Assembly (NCBI GenBank): GCA_037355855.1
Contig: CM074759.1
Coordinates: 682,001 to 746,000 of the forward strand
Direction: 5' to 3'
Origin: Pseudo-nitzschia pungens
Taxonomy: Eukaryota > Bacillariophyta > Bacillariophyceae > Bacillariales > Bacillariaceae
DNA length: 64,000 nt
Positions 9,577-21,406 of this stretch are shown here, in pieces; position 1 is the stretch's first letter, and the number at the start of each line of letters is the position of its first letter. The notes beneath the pieces were generated by a model. That model was not told the origin of the DNA, searched no databases, and worked only from the letters and a program-made list of their open reading frames with translations. Position numbers and translations under genes: made by a program.

Positions 9577-10958
9577 ATGGCTTCTTCGACTTCTGAAAGA
9601 GCTCTCAGTGACAAGCCAACAGCAATAGTCATCGGGGCAGGACCAGCTGGCTTATCGGTGTCCCTGGGATTAGCACACCGTGGATGGAAGGTCATTCTTG
9701 TCGAAAAATACGAATCTTTTGAAGTCCGCGGTGCCTCCTTCGGGATGGGAAAAAACGGAATCAAGGCGCTGGAAGAAATTCACCCCGGTACCGTCCAGCA
9801 CGAAATGATCGATTCCGGCAGAGGCATACCACTACCCAGCGGAACCCTGGTCATCCCCTGGTGGACGATGCGTGATGCATTGCTGGAGCGAGTTAGAAAA
9901 ATGATAGCCGCGAACGTTGTTGACTTGAAAATGGGTCTATCGATCGAAGATATCTTGGACGACGAAGGGGGTTCGAGGAATGGCGTCACGGCTAGATTTA
10001 CAAACGGAGAAACCATCGAAGGCGATGTACTGATCGGATCGGATGGCGTGCACTCATCGGTCCGAAAAATTCTCGGATTGCCCCCGACCAATTACACCGG
10101 CACCAAAGTTTTCCGAGGGACCGTGCTCGTGGACATGGACGACAACGATGAATCCGTTGAAGGAACAGGGGACTTGCCGTCCGACAAATCGCGGCTGCAA
10201 CAGCTTGTCCACAAGGGCATCACGCCCCTGTATGCCACGTATCCCGGAATGGTTTTTTTCGTCATCAGCTTTCATTCCCAGACTCCCGGGAGGATGTGCT
10301 GGGTCTGCGCCACAACGGACAAGAATTTTGACACCGAGACGACGGACGTTCGATCATTTGTAAAGGACAACGAAAAAGACGAGGAAAAACTCGCGTCCAT
10401 CCTCGCCATCTTTGACGAATCTTCGGAAGAGAGTTTGCAATCGTATACAGAGATTAGGGTTGCAGACTTTTCGGACGACGCATTGAGTCACCTCGACGGA
10501 CGATGGGGAGGAAAGGTAAGAGAGCGACTCGTTCCATACGAACGTCCAGTGATGTGATTTATTATTATTTGCAAATTGTGTGTTGTCGATACAAGATATA
10601 TTATACCAACGAGTTCGTGAATCAATCGCTCGAAAACCAACAGAAACACGTGACTCTTATCGGTGACGCGGCGCACGCAATGAGAGCCACCGACGGCCAG
10701 GGCGGCAACATGGCATTCGAAGACGCGATCGTTCTCTGCCGATTGCTGGGATCCGAAGAGCTTTGTTCGTCCATTCTCGAATCGCCATCGGGAGCGAGCG
10801 CGATCGAGGACACCCTCGAGAAATTTGAACGGACGCGAATGCCCCGTGTCAAAAAGGTGCACGACAGCCAACGACTCCGAGCCGAGGCACGCCTGAAAGG
10901 AGAACGAATGGTCGGCCTGGATCCCGAATTCAAGGAGTGGATAGAGAACGGTGTGTGA
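9577..10958 (+). CDS. FAD-dependent monooxygenase (UbiH/zeaxanthin-epoxidase-like fold), two exons
   Basis: Exons 9577-10515 and 10644-10958 (417 aa). Diagnostic motifs are the Rossmann GAGPAG (residues 20-25), an acidic strand end (VILVEKYE), the second FAD motif LIGSDGVHSSVR (about residue 154) and LIGDAAHAM in exon 2, which contacts the FAD ribityl chain. This is a class A flavoprotein monooxygenase; the substrate cannot be read from sequence. The donor is GTAAGA after WGGK. Splicing to the CAG at 10641-10643 gives GRWGGKKHVTLIGDAAH, the spacing usual in the family. An alternative acceptor after AAG near 10596 would keep the frame and add 16 residues (IYYTNEFVNQS...). ATG 9577 is preferred over the upstream frame because it starts just before the FAD motif. 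No targeting peptide is obvious. Confidence 0.82.
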
Positions 10959-11213
10959 GAGAGGGACAACACGCAAGGTTCGCTCGCGAAAGGGATCGAG
11001 TGCGTGCCAGAAATCGTTTTCGTATCAACCAATGCCGTTGCAGCATTCGTTTTTCATTTTTATGCCAACAAGTGTCCGGTTGAAGACGATTGCAATACAC
11101 GTACTACTATTATTTCTATTGTATTATTGCTATTACGTGTAACGGCAGCTCCTGAAGCTTCGTCTGGTTCATCTGCTAGTCCTCTAGTTGCTATAAGTTC
11201 GGAGTTGGTGGCG

Positions 11214-11940
11214 TCATGTCTTGTACAACCGAGACACGTACTCTGTTTTGAGAACAATTCGAGGAAAACCATTGGGATCGTCCACCAGAATGCATTCGAT
11301 CGGCACACAATTGTCAACGAGGTAATTCGGGTCGTCAATGAGTGCGTGAATGATGTTGAAGTGACAAACCACCGCAATGTTCTCCTCCTCTCGTTGCGAC
11401 AACCATTGCAGGAACATTGTCAGTTTCTGTGTCGTTCCCCGCCGTTGACCGTCGGGACGCGGCCAGGATTCCGAGAGCAAGGAAAAATCGATCCGATCGA
11501 GGCAGGCCAGCGACAACGGAAACCGGTAGGCCAATTTCCGGGCCAGGTCACTCTTTACGGCGGGAATGTCGCGGCCGATGTTTTCCGGAATGACCTTGCG
11601 CCCCCGGCCCACCTCCGCAATATTCGGGTGCGCGACGAAGTTTGTCGGGCGATTCGACGACGGCGGCGGGCGGTTCTTCCGCGTCCGTCTCGTTTTCGAC
11701 GTCGTCGTCGTCTCCGAACGCCAGGACGCAGGTCGCGACGGCCCTGGTCAAGGGACTCGTGCATATCAGATCGAAATCGTGCGCTCGAAGGACGGGGTCG
11801 GAACGCAGCGCGATGGCTTGTCGGACCCCCTCGCGGCTCAGAAAACAATCGACGAGGCTCGGATCTTTGCGGCTCGTGCCATTGCGGTGGGCCGTTTGTC
11901 CCAGGCTCTCGCCGTGCCGTATCAACACAATGTTCTTCAT
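11214..11940 (-). CDS. Histidine phosphatase (phosphoglycerate mutase-like), reading frame broken once
   Basis: Starts at ATG 11940 with MKNIVLIRHGESLGQ, the RHG motif carrying the phospho-accepting His. It continues FLSREGVRQA and DLICTSPLTRAVATC, the usual core. The frame then drifts into an unlikely Arg/Gly-rich tail. In the frame one base later, the sequence continues NFVAHPNIAEVGRGRKVIPENIGRDIP and later IAVVCHFNIIHALID, which supplies the second catalytic His, ending at 11214. The change must lie between about 11715 and 11646, in an Asp/Glu-rich region made of GAC repeats. Substrate unknown; such enzymes hydrolyse phosphate esters in the cytosol. It may be an assembly indel in the repeat, a pseudogene or recoding. 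It converges with the FAD monooxygenase. Confidence 0.72.
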
Positions 11941-13109
11941 GATTGAATCGAAGAAACACCTTTGTAGTTTCGGTTTTATAACAATAGAGCTGTCTGGTAG
12001 AGGAAAGCATGCTTTTCGCCTTCTCAAACGTTTTCCATACGATACCCTTACGACCACGGTTGTGGATTACAGAGTACGAAGTATTTTTTCTTCGGCACAG
12101 AATGATACGGTAAGATTAACCTTATCGGTACGAGTACGACTGGACGCAATCTTCTCGGTGTACAGGTTTCGGATAATGATGTTCTTTTTCATAAAAAAAA
12201 TATTATTGCCCCAAATCACGACTCAATTTGATACTTACTAGTAGTAGTAATCGATAAAGTAAGCCTTACCGTAACCTTACGGTACGGTAAACCTTATGTC
12301 ATCTGCGTACTCGCATTCTACGGTACAGTGTTCCGCAAACACTTACTCGTATGAAGACAACGCATCGATGACTGACAGACTGACTGACTGACTCGAGTTG
12401 CCGCATCATTTCGTTTTCATTCCTGCGATCGACTTGACAAAGTTGTGGGGCTTGGAAGTCAGTACACGCAATTAAGGTTACTTGTACGAGTAAGATTATT
12501 CTACTGTAACCTTACCGTCCGCAATTTTTTTTTTTTAAATTGAAAAAAGTGAAGGGCATAGAGTAAGGTTATTCTCAAAACACCGTAAACCTTACCCGTA
12601 CTCGGACACATATTTACCCGTCTCGCAAGAATTAATGTAATTAAAAGTCATTTATGGTTGCGCGGGACCATAGCTCTGCACCACCCGTCCATAGCCCAAG
12701 CTTGAGAGTCCATTGAAAAACTCCAAATCGCATGTGAATCAAGATTCGATCATTGCTCGTCGACAAAATTGTCGGATTTTTGGTTCCGCAAAAGATCGGG
12801 AAAGCATTGCATCCTCGGCTGCAGTTTGGTTCCGTGAGAGTTCCATACGTTCCTCTTTTCTCATCAAAATACCAAGCGATAGGAATTGGAAAACGTTGCC
12901 ATCCTTTTTGTCTGCCGTGACAACCATTACAAAAAAAGTAAGAAGCGCAAGAAGCTCAGAAATCGCTTTCCTCTTCCCCTCTTTAACAAAGCTCGAGCTT
13001 GTCTTTGGCTTGGCGAGACTACAGGGCAACGCAACAATCCATTCCATACCGCGGTACAAGAAAGAGCTCACAATCGAACAATACAATAACAAAAGAAAAG
13101 AACAACGAG
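11941..13109. other. Divergent intergenic region rich in short repeated words
   Basis: No convincing gene. It holds the densest cluster of the recurrent word GTAAGGTT(T)AC and its complement: 12271-12280, 12506-12515, 12562-12571 and 12584-12594, among GTACGAGTA-like words. A GACT tetranucleotide microsatellite occupies 12378-12393 and a T10 run lies near 12529. Confidence 0.5.
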
Positions 13110-15271
13110 ATGTGTCCCGTCGGCGATGGCAGGTTTTCCAAGATGTCTTCGTATTCCAACGGGACCCGGCGAAAGGAGTTGCGAGACGACCAGTGCGTCT
13201 ACACGTTGGGGCAGCACGCCCAATACTTGCAACTCGCTTCCGAAGTCGTTCCCCAGTCCGGCAATCGATACTGGTTCTGCGACTGGACGCGAAACTTTGT
13301 GTCCCTTTCCCATCAGAACCGTTTGATGAAAAACATTGTCAAGGAATACTGCCAGCCCGTTCGACAAGACGACCTGGAAGACCAGTACGTTGGCACCGCG
13401 ACCCTCTCGCCCATGAGGAGAGAACCACCCGCCGTCCGGACCGTCACGATTCGATTGCGACCGGATTGCGATCACATCAAGGTCTACGGGGCGCTCAACC
13501 AAGCCTTTGCCGTCCTCCATCCGAAGCATCACAGCCTGCTGAAAAATTCCGACAATTGCTTCCAGGCCATCGGAGCGGACGGCAATGCGCCTCTTCTGCT
13601 GAGTGCACAGCTCGTTACCAGCAAGGATCTTTCGCGTCTGGAACGCTGCTTGCTCCTCCGATTCTATCACGCGGATCAGGTGCACTTGTTCGAAGAGGAA
13701 CTGAAAAAAATCGGGGGCGTCCGCAACAAAATGAAGGCACTGAACGAGATGCAGACGCCCCTCAACAACAAACTGGGAGAGGCGTGCGCCATGTTGCAGA
13801 ACCTGGGTCGAAAGCCGGAGCTGACCCGGATTTTGGGAGACGAACAGGAGAAATTAGTGAGCGATGCGAGAAAACGACGGAGGCGACGGAGCGACCGAAT
13901 GACCAGCGCGAACGGAAAGGAATCTTCGGCGCTCCACGACATTCCCAGCCCCAAAAATTCGACCCGGGAAAGCACCCGGTACTTCATGGAAAATCTCACG
14001 CCGTCGCCGTCGGTCAAGGACGAAAATTTCGAGAACCTGGCCGTTTTCCCTTCGTTGTCGGGTAAGTTTTGCTGTCGTCGAGACCGCAGGGGTTCGATGG
14101 GGACGGAATAGGACTGTTTTTGTGCGGTAGCTAACCGCGATTTCGTCTCGAAATACTGTATTTCCGTGTACCAGACAAGGACTACGATGTCCTGCAAGAA
14201 ACCTGGCCGCTTTTGGATCGAATCTGGAGTGAATTGGAACTGGCCAAGTGCACCTTTAATACACTGGTCGACGAGACGTCACGCTTTGGAATGCGTCCGT
14301 GCCAGCCGTCATTGGACAAGGATTATTGCATCCAGCTGTTTCAGGTTAGCCAACAACGAATGCTCGAAGACCTGAGAGACGAACTGGACAAATCCGAAGA
14401 AAACGTCCACGAAAGCCTGGGTGATTATTCCGAGTTCGAACAGCAACTCACCCATATACTGATGCGAACCTATAACGTTCCCCTCGATCCAAACCACCAC
14501 AACCCTTTCAACCGACGAGACCACACATCGGATTCCTTGGACGTGGGACAAACGCCGGTCTCCTTGCCGCAAAGAAACATTGGAGAATTTCCTTGGGAAT
14601 TCGACAAGGTCAAATTGGCACTCGAGGACGTGACGCACACAATCGCTTGCGTCTGCATGGAACAAGATTATGATCCCGTAGCGCACAGCCTCGATGTCTG
14701 CGAACGATCGGTCGAACACGTCTTCGGCACCATCGAAGACGCAAACAACTCCGATCTCCGGGACTTTTTGACGAAGCGAAATCGCCAGGCTCTGGTCCGA
14801 ATCACCCAACAAAAACTGTATCTGAAAGACCTGGTTCAAAACAAATTATCCCACGCACCGCGGGTGTGGGGAAAATTGCCGAAACTGGAGGAAGCGGTTC
14901 TGCGATGGCAAGAAATTTCTTCGCAGGCCAGCAACAAGGACGAGGCGCGGGTCGGGAGCAACTGGGGAGGCGAGAGCGGCGGCGGCGGGGTAAAGAAAGC
15001 CTTCGAGATTCCTCTCTTGGAATTCGGTACGAAATTCGGCACGGTTTGCGTCACGCAAAATACCTTGGTCCTTCTTTCCGAAATGCCGTTTTTCGAGAGC
15101 GTCAAGGCTTTTGAAATCAACAAGGTGGAATTGGTAGCTACACCAAATCATCCGCTTCACAAAATCGGCGTCATGCGTCACGGGAAGCGGCTGCTCGGTT
15201 TGTCGCCGACCTCGATGGATCCGAACGGGGTGGTAAAGTTTGTAACCGTTCTCAAGAGCCTGCAAAAATAA
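13110..15271 (+). CDS. Unrecognised two-exon protein with possible C-terminal PH/GRAM-like domain
   Basis: Exons 13110-14061 and 14175-15271 (682 aa). The donor is GTAAGT; the acceptor is TACCAG; splicing joins SLS-G/D-KDYDVL in phase. I do not recognise the family. The N-terminal third is globular (QCVYTLGQHAQYLQLASEV; NRYWFCDWTRNFVSLSHQNR). Next come a helical stretch and a basic low-complexity linker (ARKRRRRRSDR, about residue 255). Exon 2 is largely alpha-helical with coiled-coil-like heptads (DKSEENVHESLGDYSEFEQQL). The last 90 residues alternate hydrophobic strands (FEIPLLEFGTKFGTVCVTQNTLVLLSE; FEINKVELVATP; LLGLSPTSMDPNGVVKFVTVLKSL), which resembles a PH or GRAM lipid-binding fold; that is inference only. 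Start ATG 13110 is the first ATG before conserved-looking sequence. An overlapping 450-codon frame is a shadow. Confidence 0.65.
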
Positions 15272-15514
15272 GCACGCGGAAGTCGAGTCGATTGAGATCG
15301 CAGAGGTCGATTCATTTCGCTGGAAGTAAGTTTTGACCTACGGTAGAACCCGACGAGTACGCGCGGTTTTGATCTCCAAACAAATCCAATCCGGGCATGA
15401 CTTTTTCCTTCATCAAACACGGGCTTATGCAGCAATGTTTGTGCTGATGTATGCCAATAGAGAAGAGCTAGAATTCCGAGTTAACATCGAAAATAACATT
15501 CCTAATAACGTTTC

Positions 15515-18500
15515 TTAATAACGAACAAAGCGGTTCTCACTCATGAGTCTAGCATCTGACAAAATATCTCCTTCTCCTCTTTGCTCGATTCCATTCCGCT
15601 CTTCACCCACGCCTGGTTCGTAGTCCCCCAGAGGAATATAAGCGCCCTGTGCTTGGTTCGTCGGCGAATTCATTTCCGGAATATCAAGGTCGTAGCTGCT
15701 AGTCTCATCCCCGAAACTCGGACCACCTATACATTCGCATTCGCGCAGATCGTCACCACCCATGTCCTCGCATCGGAAATTTTCTACCTCCTCTTGCCTA
15801 TCCTCGTGGTACGAGTCGTCTTCGTTTCTTTCATTCTTTTTCCTGGAGCGAGGGGAGTGTATCACGTGTTCTTCTACAACGACGTTCTTTTTCTTCATTT
15901 TAAATATCGTAACAACTCGATTTGGTTTCTTCGTCGAGAGTTCCTGATCCTGTTCTCTGCTTTTTCGTGCCTTCTCTAGCCTTTTCTTCTGTAAATCACT
16001 TTTCCAAGGATGCAACCTCAGTCGTTTCCCGGATTTAGACTGAACAGCAGGAATGGGATCTTGGCTGTTTCTGCTACTCCCCGGAGAAATTGGCGTTTCG
16101 TTCTTTTTGTGGCTTCTTGGTTCTCCTTCCATGAACGTTCGCCAATATGGTTTGCCTTCTTCGTCGAGGTCCCCAAACATTCCGGCAGGTTTTTCACCAT
16201 CTTCGTTCCCCGGTTCTTTCAAACAACTCTTCAAGCCATCAATTCCGTTCTGCGAGTCATTTGGTGCGTCGGCATTGCCCTGTGATCCTTCGGATGCTTC
16301 GGATCCATGTTTTTTGGATACACTCCCACTTTCTCGAAGGTAATGAATGTTATCAATCCAAGGCTTGCATTCCAAAAGCTTATTGACCCTGTCAGTAAAG
16401 GACGATGACGAGTCAAACACACCTTCCTTCTCCTTTGTCTCGTCAGGACATGCATGCTCACAATGGACATAGCTCAGTGTCAAAGTAGATATGGTAGATT
16501 CCTTGGACGATTCCACAAGAGATTCTTTTGCAGACGAGACGTCAGCGGATTTCACCGTAGAGTGGTCAGGTCTCTTCCACTCTTCTTCAACTGTCGATAA
16601 CAGATGAGATAGATTATCGATTTGTTCACTGATTTCCAAGGGAGTGTTCATCAATGCATTTCTTGTGTGGTCGGAATTACTTTTGCTAGTGTTGTATGCA
16701 AACGAAGATCTTGTATGATCCGAGCTGCTTTTGCTGTTGCTGTGATTCTTTTTAAGATCCTTCAAGTCATCGAGAATACCGGATAGCTCAGAATTCAGCT
16801 TCAGTCGTTTGTCGTGCAATGCTCTGCAGTATTCCTTGATTTCTTTTCGTTTCAGCTTCCTCCGCCGCTTTCCGTTTTGCTTGATGAAAAATGACTTCCC
16901 ATGCATTTTGTTCATCACCCAGATGTGTTTCCGGATAGTATACGACTTCATTCTAAATTTTTGGACAGACTGGGAAATGATATTTCGCCATTCTACTGTA
17001 CCGGGATGGTTTTCCATATCCAAATGAACATCTGAGGGATTCAAAAATTCTACTGACATCTCATCCTCACCTTCATCGTCTGGAAAAAACCTCTTGGAAG
17101 ATTTTTTCTTTCGAGGACTGGAGAAAAGTCGACTGAAAAATTTCTTTGTGCTGGATTTTGTTGAAAGATGCTCTTCCTCTGTCTTCACTTCAAGCACGTG
17201 TTCCTTTTTTTTGGTTGCTCCACTCCTCATTTCATTGCATGCTTCAATCTTTTCAGGATCTTCAGTATGTGTAGCTGTCGGTACCACTGTAATGAGATGC
17301 TGCAGAGACGTTGCTTCAGAAAGTTGGGAAGGAGATTCGTCGATGAATATTTCTGGTTTGGATTTGAAACTAATGTTGCCGTCCATTTCGACCTCTACTT
17401 CATCACTTCCGAAACTGATGATGTTTTGTATTGTGGTTATAATGGTGTGCTGGGGTGGATCTGCGGAGGAGTTCATCGATAGCTTATATTGTTTTTCTGA
17501 GCAGTCATCGATCTCTCCGAACTGAGTGGCTTTCACAAATTTCTGCGTAGCGGGTTGGTAACTACGGTCTTCTTCCTTTTTGATTTGGATTCCGCTCTCA
17601 ATGTCATGTTCAGCAGCATTTATAGGCTGTGCAAGTCCTATTTCATCGAGTTTTATCTTTTTCTCAATCAAGACAAGATTTCCAAACACCAAGGAAATAC
17701 AAAAATCTTTCAAATCCCTGTTGAATAAAAGCGAGTCGTAGACTTTTTGGTTGACTACGACCGTACATGTCGCGAGAATTAGTCCACTTGTACCTCCAAA
17801 AACCCAAAACGAACTGATCAATATATTTGACAGGAACAAGCTGACGGTAACGGGGGTTGGCCTTTTCCTTCCGTTACTTCCATTCCTTGAGATTCTGAAT
17901 AAAAAGTATACCGCCGTGACCAAGAATGCGTTCAGGTGATAGATAATTGTGAACGGGAGCGAAAGTAAGAATGGTTTCATCTGAGAATAGATCTGATCAT
18001 GGCCATTGCAATGGTAACTAAAGATTTTTCGAATCTCTAAGAAGTTGCGGTCGACGGAAGCACCTCTTAGGATAGGAGGGGTAAATCTGTTCCACAATGA
18101 AGGGTACCTTGACATTCCATACCAAAAATGTAAAATCGTCAACAAGAGGAATAGGCTACCCCCACCAATAATCATGCTCATGAAAGTCATTCCATTCGTC
18201 AGAACGGAAAACACTAAGAGATAGATAATGAGACATCAGAACAATACAAAATCGTTTTCGTCAGAAAATTTCTGTATCGTATGCTTCCGAAAGTTGTTTC
18301 CTAGAAAAAAGGTAACGCAGACTTACGAGTCATAATGTGTACCAATGTAAGCAGAGCTTCTCCAAAAGCAAGGCCAGGTTTGAGCTCTGCTTTTATTATG
18401 AATGGAACCAGGAATCGAAATTTGAAAGACTCATACTCCAGATTCATGTTGTCGAATGTTGAGCGTTCAAGCCGTTGTTCAAAGATTCGGTGTTTGGGGA

Positions 18501-18888
18501 GCAGAAAGATGTCGTCTTCAACTTGGTGATAATTTTCATTATAGTCTCCTCCTAACGCTTCTCTGAAATCACTGGTCTCCTTCTTCGAAAAAGGGAGCAA
18601 AAGCTGAAGGCCAGGTACTATCGCTTCTTTGTTATCCACCATAGCATGGTATGCAGAGCTGAGTTGTTCCTTTGCGCCATCACATAGGGAGCTTCTATTA
18701 TCGTCGATGTCCTTCGAAAGGTTCAACGACACGTAGTCGTCATTGTCCGACATGATGGTCGATAAAGAGTCTTTGTCGGTATTGGCATGAGATTGAACTG
18801 TTGTGGTGTTGTTGAAGATTTCCGAACCCCAATCTGAACAACAGATTAGGAAGTCGAGAGAGTCTGGTGTGACAGAGTGACGAAACAT
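15515..18888 (-). CDS. Large membrane protein with long charged cytoplasmic tail (1086 aa)
   Basis: Exons 18888-18327 and 18213-15515; the intron starts GTAAGT and ends CTCTTAG and joins phase 1 as HIMT-L-FSVLTNG. I do not recognise it. Membrane-spanning candidates are FRFLVPFIIKAELKPGLAFGEALLTLVHIM, across the splice MTFMSMIIGGGSLFLLLTILHF, then FLLSLPFTIIYHLNAFLVTAVYF and NILISSFWVFGGTSGLILA, so at least four spans. After about residue 380 comes a tail of roughly 700 residues rich in Ser, Glu and Lys, with basic patches (KKKSSKRFFPDDEGEDE; RKLKRKEIKEY) and probable phosphorylation sites. The layout of packed helices and a long tail resembles receptors or channels, but no catalytic or ligand motif is visible. 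Exon 1 starts at ATG 18888; a more upstream exon cannot be excluded because the pre-membrane part is short. Confidence 0.7.
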
Positions 18889-19940
18889 TGAACTGCTCCC
18901 ACCCCGCAATTCGAAGAAAATACGATTATGTTGTGACGGTCACGGTAGACAATTGTAAGATCCCAAAATTATTTAAGGGATTTGGCGAGTTTAGCGAGCA
19001 ACTCTGTGATCCATTGCTTAAATACGTATAGCCGGTCATGCCTCATGTGATTCCGATGGCAGAACCGTGAATCTTAATTTCGGCTTTAAGATTAAGGCCT
19101 GGAAAATTAAGAGAATGTGTATTCTGTTTTTTGTGACATTTGGCACGTAGTTAAATCATTCTGCCGTGACTGGGGCGAGAACAAGATTCATTCGCTTCTG
19201 TGAATTAAGGTTACTGCTGTACGTATTTTTTAAAAATTTACAGAAGGTCATTTTTCATCTTTCATCAAGAAAAATGACCGAGTCCCGATCCAGTGACGAA
19301 AGTAAAATGAGCTTTGGATCTCCGGATCAGATCTCTTTTTTCTATTGTTGAGTACCAATTTTTTTTTCATCCCTGAAGTCTTCTTTTTTTGTGTCCCACT
19401 TTTTCGAAACACCTGCTGCTGCTAATCCAGATTCCTTCAGCCCTTGCACCTTGCACCTTGAACGCTAATGTTGTCTGCTGCTGTAGTCGCTGTGCGGACC
19501 ACACCTCCTCGAAACCACAACGAGTTTCCCGTGGACCACAAACTCAACGTCCTGCAACGGTCACTATCCGATTCCAGCACCCCCTTCTGCCGTTCTGAGG
19601 TTCCAATGGTGGGCAATCAACCAGTGTGACTGCATGTCTCATCCATATTGCTAGCAACAACGATCGAAACAAGCAGTTGGGCTATTTCATGCTTCGTAGT
19701 CATAATCTTCAGTAATACACAGATTGATTTGACTTTTTTTTCCTTCGACGTGATAGCTGACAGATGGAAAACCGTCCTTTTCCCTGTACAACAGCATTTC
19801 AGTCTATTATATTTGGACCATCAATCACCGCCAATATTTCACCTTCTCTTTCATTTTCTCATTCCAGGTGTAAAAGAGGCTAATTATTATTTATCTTTGT
19901 TCTATCAGAATAATAATTTATCGTGGCACTCGTGATTAAT
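18889..19940. other. Intergenic region without a convincing gene
   Basis: About 1 kb between two minus-strand genes. Frames here are short and compositionally unlike the neighbours. The short motif AAGATTAAGG occurs near 19087. No RNA gene or repeat was recognised. Confidence 0.45.
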
Positions 19941-20723
19941 TTACTCCTGATCTCTTGCTTCGATCAAGATAGAGTTGATGGCAACATGTGGAGGTGCCGT
20001 AAGGATCGTAAGGACAGCAGCCGTGACGTCTTCTACATCCAAAAGCTGTTCTCGTTTGAATCCTTCCCCAACAAGTTGGCCAATAGCAACGCCAAAAGCA
20101 TCGGCGGCTTCGGTGTCCGTATTTTTCATAATGAGCTCTGTGCCCTTCACATCTCCGGGTTGAACCGTGTGGAGCGTTACACCGGTGCCCACTAGTTCCC
20201 GCCTCGTAACTTCTGTCAAGGTTTCGACAAACCGTTTACTGGCGCAGTAGACGGCAAGATTAGGAAAATCGCGTACACCTGCGTCGCTGCTAATGGTAAT
20301 GATTTTCCCTTTCTTCGCTTCGATCATCTTCGGAATAACGGCACCCATGCAATTAGTGGGACCTCTGCAATTCACATCGATTGTCTGGTCCCATTGGTCC
20401 ATCATCACGTTCTTCATCTTGGTCCAATACATGACGCCGGAACAGCAGATCATTGCATCGACGGATACACAAGAGTAGTGCTCGCAAGCCTTGTCACATA
20501 AGTTCTGCACAGACTCCCTGGAGGTAACATCGCATTGAATTGGAAGGATACTTCCTTCTGAGTCTGGGTACTTATCCTTGCATGCTTGTGCAACCTCCTC
20601 GAGTTTACCCAGACGTCGGGCGCCGATGCAAACGTTAGCACCGGAGCGGAAAAGGCCTTCCGCGATAGAAGCTCCAATTCCGGAACTGGCACCGATTAGG
20701 CAAATCACTTGGTTGGTCAACAT
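19941..20723 (-). CDS. Short-chain dehydrogenase/reductase (classical SDR), 260 aa
   Basis: Complete single-exon gene from ATG 20723. It has the nucleotide-binding loop GASSGIGASIA (residues 11-21), an Arg-rich end of the second strand (ARRLGKL) suggesting NADP preference, CDVTSRESV, the stabilising loop CCSG in place of the usual NNAG, catalytic Ser in ISSDAG, and catalytic Tyr and Lys in YCASK (about residues 159-163), followed by VQPGDVKG. Length and order match classical SDRs similar to bacterial YdfG/serine dehydrogenase types. The substrate cannot be assigned. No targeting peptide is visible, so it is likely cytosolic. It is divergent from TRM112 across a region holding the foldback element. 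Confidence 0.9.
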   Translation of the reverse strand: MLTNQVICLIGASSGIGASIAEGLFRSGANVCIGARRLGKLEEVAQACKDKYPDSEGSILPIQCDVTSRESVQNLCDKACEHYSCVSVDAMICCSGVMYWTKMKNVMMDQWDQTIDVNCRGPTNCMGAVIPKMIEAKKGKIITISSDAGVRDFPNLAVYCASKRFVETLTEVTRRELVGTGVTLHTVQPGDVKGTELIMKNTDTEAADAFGVAIGQLVGEGFKREQLLDVEDVTAAVLTILTAPPHVAINSILIEARDQE

Positions 20724-21406
20724 GATGGTGGAATCGTGGTTGAATGCGGTGGGATGCGATGCTTTCCTTCGTTGGGAGAGAGAGAAAAAAGTACCGTATG
20801 TTGTTTGGATACGGTGTTCGGAAGGTGAAAGGATTATGAATAGTGATGCCGAATCATTTTCTCGTCTTTTTTGTCAGCTGTCATTGAATTCTTGTACCGT
20901 ACAGGTTGTACGGTACGTGCAAGGCCGAACTTACTCTACGGTCGATATTACGTGACGGTATCTACTGCTACCATACTACGAAGTGCACGTACTACAAAAT
21001 TCCTATCAGCTGTCCCCCGGTTCTACGTCCCAGACTACTAATTTCTACTGAAACCGAGGGACAGCTGATAGGAATTTTGTAGTACCACGTAAAATACGAC
21101 GTAGTAAGAATTTCATTCTTTTTTCTGGATTTTGGGAAAAACGATGACTTTTAGTCGAAAACGGACGAAGGACAAGCACCTCGATTTCAACCACGAAAAA
21201 TTGTTTCGAAATTTTCTCTCACAAAATGAACGCGCCCTTTTCAATCACGACATGCAACGAAACAACTGAAATTTCTGTGCTACACGAAACAAAATCCCTC
21301 ATTTCGAAGAACAACACTGCCGACGATACTTGGTGCTCCATTATTCCTATTACGGTACGCACTCCAGATCAATCACGTTTGTCAGTAACCAGAAAAGTCA
21401 CGCAGC
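20724..21406. promoter_or_regulatory. Divergent promoter region containing a foldback element
   Basis: This separates the SDR gene from TRM112. The foldback repeat at 20989-21085 occupies its middle. GTACGGTAC and GTACCGTA words occur on the SDR side (20895-20920). Confidence 0.4.
20989..21085. repeat. Foldback (MITE-like) element, 34-base arms
   Basis: The left arm 20989-21022 and right arm 21052-21085 are inverted copies with a single mismatch; both begin at the outer ends with GTACTACAAAATTCC and include CAGCTGTCCC. The loop is 29 bases. Two diverged relatives occur at 33740-33795 and 48654-48744, so it is a dispersed family. It encodes nothing. It could be a miniature inverted-repeat transposon or a structured-RNA source. 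Confidence 0.8.

Noticed and set aside
11555..12010. 151-codon minus-strand Arg-rich frame over the phosphatase
   Set aside because: It contains none of the phosphatase motifs and results from GC-rich codon usage in the real frame.
12713..14065. 450-codon open frame overlapping the 13110 gene
   Set aside because: Arg/Pro-rich composition and no motif; the alternative frame is the one that splices in phase to the second exon.
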